NCBI GenBank assembly: GCA_032622095.1
Contig: CP136068.1
Span: 56,878,025 to 56,942,024, forward strand
DNA length: 64,000 nt
Direction of reading: 5' to 3'
From: Siphonodentalium dalli
Taxonomy: Eukaryota > Mollusca > Scaphopoda > Gadilida > Siphonodentaliidae
This document shows positions 10,800 to 23,697 of the stretch, piece after piece; the first letter of the stretch is position 1; each line of letters starts with the position of its first letter. Made by a program: the position numbers and the translations under genes. The notes below the pieces were generated by a model. The model did no database searches, was not told the DNA's origin, and saw nothing but the letters and a program-made list of their open reading frames with translations.

Positions 10800-13590
10800 T
10801 ATACAGAACCATGCAGTATTGTTCAACTGCTGTGCATCAATTGGAAAATAAAGCTTTGAGATAAACGTAGATCGTGTTGAGTTGTGGTGATTTTAGTTTA
10901 TTTAAAAAAATATTAAAACTTCCCAGGGTCCGATGATTTGATCCAGTAGAGTGCCGGAGTAGACCCGTTAGAAATTCATCATGGACCTACTTTCCCTTAT
11001 AAATAAAAACAAATAAATGATTTTCTGACGTTTATATAAATAGGAGAATGTTGCACGTCGACTGATTTGGGTTGGCCTCTTGACAGCCGATTACGACATT
11101 AATGATTTAAGCCCACCGATCTACTGTGAAACATTCGCGCTCCCGAAATTCAAAACAACAGCGTCGTATTAGAATATGAATCGTACGTGACATGATGTGC
11201 CTCAAATTTCCTTTTTTCGGCGACATAACGCTAAGAATAATTTATGTAACATCATGCAGTGGTCACGACGGAGACGACATGCCAAATTGACAAGACGTGT
11301 CATGGATTGTAAAATCTTGTCTTGATTATCGTCATGACTTCTTAATTTTTCGTTTTCATTAAGCTGACCAACGAAATTGGGCTAAATGAAATTAATAGAC
11401 TTAAATCACATGTGAATTTTATCGCGACGCTTCATTTCCATTTCCGCGTTTTTTGCAATCTCCACACGGTTGTCAACCGGAAGTCACGTGACAATTTCTC
11501 CAAAATCTATACCCGCGATCTTGAAAAATCACTGATGGATATAGAAAAAAATATATGACGTCATTCACCTGCCTTAGGTATAAGCACCCTTGGTGGTTGC
11601 TATAACAATTGGTGATGTCACAAAATCATATATATAGTCTATATACGACACAAAGCGTCCGGCTTTGGTTCGTTAATAATTGGTGACGCCACAAAATCAG
11701 ATATAGTCTATATACGACTCGTTATAACAAGGTGTACAAGCATGTCCAATGCTGAGGCATATGCCACTATAATGCCAGCTACCAGACGTGTGCTTCTATA
11801 ATGCAAGCTTGTACGTTTGGCCAAACTAGACCAACGTGTGTGCTCTTGGAACAATCATAGCTGCCACAAGGTGTCCATGTTCAAATTGCCATTGGTCTAC
11901 ACAGGGACGTCCGTAACACAATAGGTTGAGTGAATAAACACTTCTTCTGGTCATTTGCCACTTGCCCTTATCAGCAACTTGCATGGTTTGCGCTATGTTT
12001 ACATTTATGTAACTAAATAACGCTATTGTTGGAAGTCCGGTGGCTGGAAGCTACTAATATGGTGTTCATTGATATGATCGGTCGCTTATCTGCCACGTGA
12101 AGACATTCCACAAATTATTCACAGTAAGTAGTATGCACGTGGACATGACACCTTTAATTCATAAGCATTACTTCACTGGTGGCTTATTTTGTAGGTGCTA
12201 TAGATTGTTTTGCTTTTAATATCCTTGCTGTCTTTCCAAACATTAGCTTAGCAGCTGACATGAGTATATCAGAAGACCATCCTTAATGGATGGGATGCTA
12301 AATTGAGTTCATATTTCACCTGACACTTATATATTTCCAATTTCCAATATGCATGTAGGACAGCTCCGTACATCAAGTAATTACACAACTTTTGTGAGTA
12401 TACGTGAACTAGTTTCATTCTAGTTGCTGAGCCAAGACATCATTATGGTGTGTACGATATATAAGTCCATCTCTCGAATAGTATTGTTTTACTGTGATGT
12501 TGGTACTCATTTAAACCAACTTGACCAAAGTAGTTTACTTGGGACAAATGGGGCTCCCAAAGGTGTAGAAAATCAATCTGTTCTTCCGGTGAATAGAGTG
12601 TATAGTTTAACTCGCAGTTGTCCTATAAGTTCCAAAATGACATATTTTTCGCAACATGTGACAAACTTGCCCTGAAATAGAGTTAAGGTCTTAACTGTCA
12701 TCCGCGTATTCAACAACAAATATTTAGTTCCATTTTATTCTAAGCGCAAAATTTCATACCTTGGTCTACATTTCTCCAAAATTTAGAGATAAATTAGTCT
12801 AGTGCGGATTGGTCCTGATAAAAATTAATAGGTAAGACATTAAGGTATCCAACGATGTGAAGTTTTCCACTGAGTCGTGACAGCAATTCAAAACGATAAT
12901 CATTGTTCGTGGGAAATCGTCTATTGGTTTGAAATATCTTTATCGATTAAGAAAATATGGCTATTGAAACGGAATGTACGATTATTGAATATGCGCGAAT
13001 CTTACTAAATGTGTGTTATTAGATATTAGTTGAACAATGAATACTATTAAATTAAAATAGAACATTAATTTTGCATCGGTCAACATTGATTATGAATCTA
13101 TATCTATTAAAACGGAACTGTCTCTTATTGAATCCAAGAACGACTATTGGTTTGAAAATAGAGAATATTGGTTTGAAAATAGAGACTATTGTTTTCACAA
13201 ACCACCATTAACTTTTATTTCATGTAATTTCCGACCGAATGGCCGCCCATACCATCTCCTTCGAAAATATAATGTTCAAATTTAAACAGTGTTCTATCTG
13301 GATCTCATCATAAGATGGAAGGAGGGGGTTTGAGTGATTGAAGGAGATTGAAGGAGGGGGTTTGAGTGATTGTAATGTGCATACGAAGGAGCGTCCCACC
13401 CATATGCTAAGTAGCAAAACGCCAACAACAAATCCAAAGCGAATAATACATACAGTTGAACTTTATGATACCATCATCATGAACGTACGAATTATGGACA
13501 GTATGGGTTATTACAAGTCGCTGACGTGGGATAGGAACCGATGAATTTACTGATCAATCCTTTTTTTTTATTTGTATCGTATATATACTA
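10800..13590. other. Gene-free stretch with small local duplications
   Basis: No gene recognised. Two copies of a short unit 'TCACAAAATCA...TAGTCTATATACGAC' occur at about 11610-11650 and 11680-11720. A 'GGAGGGGGTTTGAGTGATTG' unit is duplicated at 13321-13373. An 83-codon ORF at 12424 starts with TTG and has no signature. Confidence 0.4.
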
Positions 13591-16500
13591 CTAGCTGATG
13601 TGCCCGACGTTGTCCGGGCTATTCAAAAACCAAATTTCAAGTCGATAGCTCTACCCAGCCCGACGTGGTCCGGGCTATTCAAAAACCAACTTTCAAGTCG
13701 ATAGCTCTACCCGTTTACCAAATTTCAAGTCGATAGCTCCACCCGTTCCCGAGATCTCGTCTGCGCATGCGCGAAGCTGGCGTCGCACGGGCTCGGCGAC
13801 CCGATAAAATTCGTATCCGGGGCAAGATACATTCACATACCAAATTTCAAGTCGATAGCTCTACCCGTTTCCGAGATCTGGTCTGCGCATGCGCGAAGCT
13901 GGCGTCGCACGGGCTCGGGGACCCGATAAAATTCGTATCCGGGGCAAGATACATTCACATACCAAATTTCAAGTCGATAGCTCCACCCGTTTCCGAGAAC
14001 TGGTCTGCGCATGCGCGAAGCTGGCGTCGCACGGGCTCGGCGACCCGATAAAATTCGTATTCGGGGCAAGATACATTCACATACCAAATTTCAAGTCGAT
14101 AGCTCCACCCGTTTCCGAGATCTCGTCTGCGCATGCGCGAAGCTGGCGTCGCACGGGCTCGGCGACCCGATAAAATTCGTATCCGGGGCAAGATACATTC
14201 ACATACCAAATTTCAAGTCGATAGCTCAACCCGTTTCCGAGATCTCGTCTGCGCATGCGCGAAGTGGGCGGCGCACGGGCTCGCCAATACGACAACGTCG
14301 ACCGCCTGGTCAAACTACACACACGTACCAAGTTTCGTCCCGATCGGTCGAGAATCGTAGATTTGTATAAATGACAGACAAACAGACAAACAGACAGACA
14401 GAGGTCTTCAAAATATATATGAGACTAGCCGCACGGGCTCGGCGACCCGATAAAATTCGTATCCGGGGCAAGATACAATCACATACCAAATTTCAAGTCG
14501 ATTGCTCCACCCGTTTCCGAGATCTCGTCTGCGCATGCGCGAAGCGGGCGCCGCACGGGCTTGCCAATACGACAACGTCGACCGGGCTATTCAAAAACCA
14601 AATTTCAAGTCGATAGCTCTACCCGTTTCCGAGATCTGGTCTGCGCATGCGCGAAGCTGGCGTCGCACGGGCTCGGCGACCCGATAAAATTCGTATCCGG
14701 GGCAAGATACATTCACATACCAAATTTCAAGTCGATAGCTCCACCCGTTTCCGAGATCTCGTCTGCGCATGCGCGAAGCTGGCGTCGCACGGGCTCGGCG
14801 ACCCGATAAAATTCGTATCCGGGGCAAGGTACATTCACATACCAAATTTCAAGTCGATAGCTCCACCCGTTTCCGAGATCTGGTCTGCGCATGCGCGAAG
14901 CTGGCGTCGCACGGGCTCGGCGACCCGATAAAATTCGTATCCGGGGCAAGATACATTCACATACCAAATTTCAAGTCGATAGCTCCACCCGTTTCCGAGA
15001 TCTCGTCTGCGCATGCGCGAAACGGGCGCCGCACGGGCTCGCCAATACGACAACGTCGACCGCCTGGTCAAACTTCACACACGTACCAAGTTTCGTCCCG
15101 ATCGGTCGAGAATCGTAGATTTCTATTAATGACAGACAAACATACAGACAAACAGAGGTCTTCAAAATATATATGAGACTAGCCGATAAAATAAAGCGAC
15201 CCGATAAAATTCGTATCCGGGGCAAGATACATTCACATACCAAATTTCAAGTCGATAGCTCCACCCGTTTCCGATATCTCGTCTGCGCATGCGCGAAGCT
15301 GGCGTCACACGGGCTCGGCGACCCGATAAAATTCGTATCCGGGGCAAGATACATTCACGTACCAAATTTCAAGTCGATAGCTCCACCCGTTTTCGAGATC
15401 TGGTCTGCGCATGCGTGAAGCTGGCGTCGCACGGGCTCGGCGACCCGATAAAATTCGTATCCGGGGCAAGATACATTCACATACCAAATTTTAAGTCGAT
15501 AGCTCCACCCGTTTCCGAAATCTCGTCTGCGCATGCACGAAGCTGGTGTCGCACCGGCTCGGCGACCCGATAAAATTCGTATCCGGGCCAATATACATTC
15601 ACATACCAAATTTCAAATCGATGGCTCCACCCGTTTCCGAGATCTCGTCTGCGCGAAGCGGGCGCCGCACGGGCTCGCCAATACGACAACGTCCACCGCC
15701 TGGTCAAACTACACACACGTACCAAGTTTCGTCCCGATCGGTCGAGAATCGTAGATTTGTATTAATGACAGACAAACATACAGACAAACAGAGGTCTTCA
15801 AAATATATATGAGACTAGCCGATGAGCCCGACGTTGTCCGGGCTATTCAAAAACTAAATTTCAAGTCGATAGCTCTACCCGTTTCCGAGATCTGGTCTGC
15901 GCATGCGCGAAGCTGGCGTCGCACGGGCTCGGCGACCCGATAAAATTCGTATCCGTGCAAAGATACATTCACATACCAAATTTCAAGTCGATAGCTCCAC
16001 CCGTTTCCGAGATCTCGTCTGCGCATGCGCGAAGCTGGCGTCGCACGGGCTCGGCGACCTGATAAAATTCGTATCCGGGGCAAGGTACATTCACATACCA
16101 AATTTCAAGTCGATAGCTCCACCCGTTTCCGAGATGTGGTCTGCGCATGCGCGAAGCTGGCGTCGCACGGGCTCGGCGACCCGATAAAATTCGTATCCGG
16201 GGCAAGATACATTCACATACCAAATTTCAAGTCGATAGCTCCACCCGTTTCCGAGATCTCGTCTGCGCATGCGCGAAACGGGCGCCGCACGGGCTCGCCA
16301 ATACGACAACGTCGACCGCCTGGTCAAACTTCACACACGTACCAAGTTTCGTCCCGATCGGTCGAGAATCGTAGATTTCTATTAATGACAGACAAACATA
16401 CAGACAAACAGAGGTCTTCAAAATATATATGAGACTAGCCGATAAAATAAAGCGACCCGATAAAATTCGTATCCGGGGCAAGATACATTCACATACCAAA

Positions 16501-19500
16501 TTTCAAGTCGATAGCTCCACCCGTTTCCGAAATCTCGTCTGCGCATGCACGAAGCTGGTGTCGCACCGGCTCGGCGACCCGATAAAATTCGTATCCGGGC
16601 CAATATACATTCACATACCAAATTTCAAATCGATAGCTCCACCCGTTTTCGAGATCTCGTCTGCGCGAAGCGGGCGCCGCACGGGCTCGCCAATACGACA
16701 ACGTCCACCGCCTGGTCAAACTACACACACGTACCAAGTTTCGTCCCGATCGGTCGAGAATCGTAGATTTGTATTAATGACAGACAAACATACAGACAAA
16801 CAGAGGTCTTCAAAATATATATGAGACTAGCCGATGAGCCCGACGTTGTCCGGGCTATTCAAAAACCAAATTTCAAGTCGATAGCTCTACCCAGCCCGAC
16901 GCTATTATAAAAAACCAAATTTCAAGTCCATAGCTCTACCCGTTTCCGAGATCTGGTCTGCGCATGCGCGAAGCTGGCGTCGCACGGGCTCGGCGACCCG
17001 ATAAAATTCGTATCCGGGGCAAGATACATTCACATACCAAATTTCAAGTCGATAGCTCCACCCGGTTCCGAGATCTCGTCTGCGCATGCGCGAAGTGGGC
17101 GCCGCACGGGCTCGCCAATACGACAACGTCGACCGCCTGGTCAAACTACACACACGTACCAAGTTTCGTCCCGATCGGTCGAGAATCGTAGATTTGTATA
17201 AATGACAGACAAACAGACAAACAGACAGACAGATGTCTTCAAAATATATATGAGACTAGCCGCACGGTCTCGGCGACCCGATAAAATTCGTATCCGGGGC
17301 AAGATACATTCACATACCAAATTTCAAGTCGATAGCTCCACCCGTTTCCGAGATCTCGTCTGCGCATGCGCGAAGCGGGCGCCGCACGGGCTCGCCAATA
17401 CGACAACGTCGACCGACTGGTCAAACTACACACACGTACCAAGTTTCGTCCCGATCGGTCGAGAATCGTAGATTTGTATTAATGACAGACAAACATACAG
17501 ACAAACAGAGGTCTTCAAAATATATATGAAACTAGCCGATGAGCCCGACGTTGTCCGGGCTATTCAAAAACCAAATTTCAAGTCGATAGCTCTACCCGTT
17601 TCCGAGATCTGGTCTGCGCATGCGCGACGCTGGCGTCGCACGGGCTCGGCGACCCGATAAAATTCGTATCCGGGGCAAGATACATTCACATACCAAATTT
17701 CAAGTCGATAGCTCCACCCGTTTCCGAGATCTGGTCTGCGCATGCGCGAAGCTGGCGTCGCACGGGCTTGGCGACCCGATAAAATTCGTATCCGGGGCAA
17801 TATACATTCACTTACCAAATTTCAAGTCGATAGCTCCACCCGTTTCCGAGATCTGGTCTGCGCATGCGTGAAGCTGGCGTCGCACGGGCTCGGCGACCCG
17901 ATAAAATTCGTATCCGGGGCAAGATACATTCACATACCAAATTTCAAGTCGATAGCTCCACCCGTTTACGAGATCTCGTCTGCGCATGCGCGAAGCTGGC
18001 GTCGCACGGGCTCGGCGACCCGATAAAATTCGTATCATTTCAAGTCGATAGCTCCACCCGTTTCCGAGATCTCGTCTGCGCATGCGCGAAGTGGGCGCCG
18101 CACGGGCTCGCCAATACGACAACGTCGACCGCCTGGTCAAACTACACACACGTACCAAGTTTCGTCCCGATCGGTCGAGAATCGTAGATTTGTATAAATG
18201 ACAGACAAACAGACAAACAGACAGACAGAGGTCTTCAAAATATATATGAGACTAGCCGCACGGTCTCGGCGACCCGATAAAATTCGTATCCGGGGCAAGA
18301 TACATTCACATACCAAATTTCAAGTCGATAGCTCCACCCGTTTCCGAGATCTCGTCTGCGCATGCGCGAAACGGGCGCCGCACGGGCTCGCCAATACGAC
18401 AACGTCCACCGCCTGGTCAAACTTCACACACGTACCAAGTTTCGTCCCGATCGGTCGAGAATCGTAGATTTCTATTAATGACAGACAAACATACAGACAA
18501 ACAGAGGTCTTCAAAATATATATGAGACTAGCCGATAAAATAAACCGACCCGATAAAATTCGTATCCGGGGCAAGATACATTCACATACCAAATTTCAAG
18601 TCGATAGCTCCACCCGTTTCCGATATCTCGTCTGCGCATGCGCGAAGCTGGCGTCACACGGGCTCGGCGACCCGATAAAATTCGTATCCGGGGCAAGATA
18701 CATTCACGTACCAAATTTCAAGTCGATAGCTCCACCCGTTTTCGAGATCTGGTCTGCGCATGCGTGAAGCTGGCGTCGCACGGGCTCGGCGACCCGATAA
18801 AATTCGTATCCGGGGCAAGATACATTCACATACCAAATTTCAAGTCGATAGCTCCACCCGTTTCCGAAATCTCGTCTGCGCATGTACGAAGCTGGTGTCG
18901 CACCGGCTCGGCGACCCGATAAAATTCGTATCCGGGCCAATATACATTCACATACCAAATTTCAAATCGATAGCTCCACCCGTTTCCGAGATCTCGTCTG
19001 CGCGAAGCGGGCGCCGCACGGGCTCGCCAATACGACAACGTCCACCGCCTGGTCAAACTACACACACGTACCAAGTTTCGTCCCGATCGGTCGAGACTCG
19101 TAGATTTGTATTAATGACAGACAAACATACAGACAAACAGAGGTCTTCAAAATATATATGAGACTAGCCGATGAGCCCGACGTTGTCCGGGCTATTCAAA
19201 AACCAAATTTCAAGTCGATAGCTCTACCCGTTTCCGAGATCTGGTCTGCGCATGCGCGAAGCTGGCATCGCACGGGCTCGGCGACCCGATAAAATTCGTA
19301 TCCGGGGCAAGATACATTCACATACCAAATTTCAAGTCGATAGCTCCACCCGTTTCCGAGATCTCGTCTGCGCATGCGCGAAGCTGGCGTCGCACGGGCT
19401 CGGCGACCCGATAAAATTCGTATCCGGGGCATGGTACATTCACATACCAAATTTCAAGTCGATAGCTCCACCCGTTTCCGAGATCTGGTCTGCGCATGCG

Positions 19501-22500
19501 CGAAGCTGGCGTCGCACGGGCTCGGCGACCCGATAAAATTCGTATCCGGGGCAAGATACATTCACATACCAAATTTCAAGTCGATAGCTCCACCCGTTTC
19601 CGAGATCTCGTCTGCGCATGCGCGAAACGGGCGCCGCACGGGCTCGCCAATACGACAACGTCGACCGCCTGGTCAAACTTCACACACGTACCAAGTTTCG
19701 TCCCGATCGGTCGAGAATCGTAGATTTCTATTAATGACAGACAAACATACAGACAAACAGAGGTCTTCAAAATATATATGAGACTAGCCGATAAAATAAA
19801 GCGACCCGATAAAATTCGTATCCGGGGCAAGATACATTCACATACCAAATTTCAAGTCGATAGCTCCACCCGTTTCCGATATCTCGTCTGCGCATGCGCG
19901 AAGCTGGCGTCACACGGGCTCGGCGACCCGATAAAATTCGTATCCGGGGCAAGATACATTCACGTACCAAATTTCAAGTCGATAGCTCCACCCGTTTCCG
20001 AAATCTCGTCTGCGCATGCACGAAGCTGGTGTCGCACCGGCTCGGCGACCCGATAAAATTCGTATCCGGGCCAATATACATTCACATACCAAATTTCAAA
20101 TCGATAGCTCCACCCGTTTCCGAGATCTCGTCTGCGCGAAGCGGGCGCCGCACGGGCTCGCCAATACGACAACGTCCACCGCCTGGTCAAACTACACACA
20201 CGTACCAAGTTTCGTCCCGATCGGTCGAGAATCGTAGATTTGTATTAATGACAGACAAACATACAGACAAACAGAGGTCTTCAAAATATATATGAGACTA
20301 GCCGATGAGCCCGACGTTGTCCGGGCTATTCAAAAACCAAATTTCAAGTCGATAGCTCTACCCAGCCCGACGCTATTATAAAAAACCAAATTTCAAGTCC
20401 ATAGCTCTACCCGTTTCCGAGATCTGGTCTGCGCATGCGCGAAGCTGGCGTCGCACGGGCTCGGCGACCCGATAAAATTCGTATTCGGGGCAAGATACAT
20501 TCACATACCAAATTTCAAGTCGATAGCTCCACCCGTTTCCGAGAACTGGTCTGCGCATGCGCGAAGCTGGCGTCGCACGGGCTCGACGACCCGATAAAAT
20601 TCGTATTCGGGGCAAGATACATTCACATACCAAATTTCAAGTCGATAGCTCCACCCGTTTCCGAGATCTCGTCTGCGCATGCGCGAAGCTGGCGTCGCAC
20701 GGGCTCGGCGACCCGATAAAATTCGTATCCGGGGCAAGATACATTCACATACCAAATTTCAAGTCGATAGCTCAACCCGTTTCCGAGATCTCGTCTGCGC
20801 ATGCGCGAAGTGGGCGGCGCACGGGCTCGCCAATACGACAACGTCGACCGCCTGGTCAAACTACACACACGTACCAAGTTTCGTCCCGATCGGTCGAGAA
20901 TCGTAGATTTGTATAAATGACAGACAAACAGACAGACAGAGGTCTTCAAAATATATATGAGACTAGCCGCACGGGCTCGGCGACCCGATAAAATTCGTAT
21001 CCGGGGCAAGATACAATCACATACCAAATTTCAAGTCGATTGCTCCACCCGTTTCCGAGATCTCGTCTGCGCATGCGCGAAGCGGGCGCCGCACGGGCTT
21101 GCCAATACGACAACGTCGACCGCCTGGTCAAACTACACACACGTACCAAGTTTCGTCCCGATCGGTCGAGAATCGTAGATTTGTATTAATGACAGACAAA
21201 CATACAGACAAACAGAGGTCTTCAAAATATATATGAGACTAGCCGATGAGCCCGACGTTGTCCGGGCTATTCAAAAACCAAATTTCAAGTCGATAGCTCT
21301 ACCCGTTTCCGAGATCTGGTCTGCGCATGCGCGAAGCTGGCGTCGCACGGGCTCGGCGACCCGATAAAATTCGTATCCGGGGCAAGATACATTCACATAC
21401 CAAATTTCAAGTCGATAGCTCCACCCGTTTCCGAGATCTCGTCTGCGCATGCGCGAAGCTGGCGTCGCACGGGCTCGGCGACCCGATAAAATTCGTATCC
21501 GGGGCAAGGTACATTCACATACCAAATTTCAAGTCGATAGCTCCACCCGTTTCCGAGATCTGGTCTGCGCATGCGCGAAGCTGGCGTCGCACGGGCTCGG
21601 CGACCCGATAAAATTCGTCTGCGCATGCGCAAAACGGGCGCCGCACGGGCTCGCCAATACGACAACGTCGACCGCCTGGTCAAACTTCACACACGTACCA
21701 AGTTTCGTCCCGATCGGTCGAGAATCGTAGATTTCTATTAATGACAGACAAACATACAGACAAACAGAGGTCTTCAAAATATATATGAGACTAGCCGATA
21801 AAATAAAGCGACCCGATAAAATTCGTATCCGGGGCAAGATACATTCACATACCAAATTTCAAGTCGATAGCTCCACCCGTTTCCGATATCTCGTCTGCGC
21901 ATGCGCGAAGCTGGCGCCACACGGGCTCGGCGACCCGATAAAATTCGTATCCGGGGCAAGATACATTCACGTACCAAATTTCAAGTCGATAGCTCCACCC
22001 GTTTTCGAGATCTGGTCTGCGCATGCGTGAAGCTGGCGTCGCACGGGCTCGGCGACCCGATAAAATTCGTATCCGGGGCAAGATACATTCACATACCAAA
22101 TTTTAAGTCGATAGCTCCACCCGTTTCCGAAATCTCGTCTGCGCATGCACGAAGCTGGTGTCGCACCGGCTCGGCGACCCGATAAAATTCGTATCCGGGC
22201 CAATATACATTCACATACCAAATTTCAAATCGATGGCTCCACCCGTTTCCGAGATCTCGTCTGCGCGAAGCGGGCGTCGCACGGGCTCACCAATACGACA
22301 ACGTCCACCGCCTGGTCAAACTACACACACGTACCAAGTTTCGTCCCGATCGGTCGAGAATCGTAGATTTGTATTAATGACAGACAAACATACAGACAAA
22401 CAGAGGTCTTCAAAATATATATGAGACTAGCATATGAGACTAGCCGATGAGCCCGACGTTGTCCGGGCTATTCAAAAACTAAATTTCAAGTCGATAGCTC

Positions 22501-22734
22501 TACCCGTTTCCGAGATCTGGTCTGCGCATGCGCGAAGCTGGCGTCGCACGGGCTCGGCGACCCGATAAAATTCGTATCCGGGGCAAGATACATTCACATA
22601 CCAAATTTCAAGTCGATAGCTCCACCCGTTTCCGAGATCTCGTCTGCGCATGCGCGAAGCTGGCGTCGCACGGGCTCGGCGACCTGATAAAATTCGTATC
22701 CGGGGCAAGGTACATTCACATACCAAATTTTAAG
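13591..22734 (-). mobile_element. Tandem array of a non-autonomous Helitron (family 1)
   Basis: On the minus strand each unit starts TCTCATATATATTTTGAAGA and ends with the hairpin GCCCGGACAACGTCGGGC, TCATCGG and CTAG. At each junction CTAG directly abuts the next TC with no spacer: CTAG begins (plus coordinates) near 14425, 15179, 15815, 16435, 16827, 17256, 17532, 18252, 18528, 19164, 19784, 20298, 20963, 21239, 21791 and 22440. Internally each unit has one or more copies of a 122-bp monomer (about 'CAAATTTCAAGTCGATAGCT' plus a GCGCATGCGCGAA core) and a (CAGACAAA)n tract. Because 122 is not divisible by 3, dozens of 60-135-codon ORFs appear on both strands; none is a gene. The right end is truncated at 22734 inside a monomer. 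Confidence 0.9.
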
Positions 22735-23249
22735 AGTATAATTCATGGTAGATTATGTTAGAAATTCGAAATGTGAAATTTGTAGAAGTTTTTAAAATCT
22801 ATTTTTTCGAACCAAAATTCAACAAACACAAAGATTATATCTAACAAAAAGATATGGGTATGTGTACTGAACACTGTGAAGAATGATGAACAATAAAGAT
22901 ATACTCACATTTCTTCAGTTTTATTGAGAGTTTTGGCTTGGAAGCAGTTGTTTACAAATGGTAAATTGTATTGCTCAGCAAAGCTATTTGGGAACTGAAT
23001 TTGATGGGTCAAGATAATGTTCACTCAAGCCAGCTGGGATTATGACCAGCCAGTGCTGAACCACGAGAGTGCTTTATCCTGACTCAGGCTGATTGGTGAC
23101 CTAGTTTCTGGGCTATGGGGTAAACCAGATTGGGGATTACATATATTCTCCTTATTAGATGGTGCACCAACGCACAAGGAAAAAGTTAGAAAAGAGTTAA
23201 GAATGTTGTCATCCCAAACTGAGGAAAATAAAATAAATATATATATATA
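22735..23249. other. Spacer between array and single Helitron
   Basis: No gene, RNA or repeat recognised. It ends in a short (AT)n run into which the single Helitron is inserted. Confidence 0.4.
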
Positions 23250-23644
23250 TCTCATATATATTTTGAAGACCTCTGTCTGTTTGTTTGTATGTTTGTCTGT
23301 ATGTTTGTATGTTTGTCATTTATACAAATCTACGATTCTCGACCGATCGGGACGAAACTTGGTACGTGTGTGTAGTTTGACCAGGCGGTGGACGTTGTCG
23401 TATTGGCGAGCCCGTGCGGCGCCCGCTTCGCGCATGCGCAGACGAGATCTCGGAAACGGGTGGAGCTATCGACTTGAAATTTGGTATGTGAATGTATCTT
23501 GCCCCGGATACGAATTTTATCGGGTCGCCGAGCTCGTGCGACGCCAGCTTCGCGCATGCGCAGACCAGATCTCGGAAACGGGTGGAGCTATCGACTTGAA
23601 ATTTGGTTTTTGAATAGCCCGGACAACGTCGGGCTCATCGGCTA

Positions 23645-23645
<1 letters not shown>
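23250..23645 (+). mobile_element. Complete single Helitron, family 1 (396 bp)
   Basis: It starts TCTCATATATATTTTGAAGA after an A (23249) and ends with hairpin GCCCGGACAACGTCGGGC (23617-23634), TCATCGG and CTAG (23642-23645), followed by T. It holds a (TGTTTGT)n tract and about two 122-bp monomers. Orientation is opposite to the neighbouring array. It defines both ends of the family, and there is no coding capacity for Rep/helicase. It inserted in an (AT)n microsatellite. Confidence 0.9.

Positions 23646-23694
<49 letters not shown>
23646..23694. repeat. (TA)n microsatellite
   Basis: An uninterrupted TA run of about 24 repeats directly after the Helitron 3' end. The (AT)n before 23250 is the other half of the target. 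Confidence 0.95.

Positions 23695-23697
<3 letters not shown>

Noticed and set aside
13591-22734. CRISPR-like array
   Set aside because: The repeats are adjacent 122-bp units without unique spacers, in an animal genome.
13767-22761. Dozens of 60-135-codon ORFs on both strands
   Set aside because: They recur every 122 bp in shifting frames and are translations of the Helitron monomer.
23203-23613. 136-codon plus-strand ORF
   Set aside because: It lies almost wholly in the single Helitron copy and its microsatellite.
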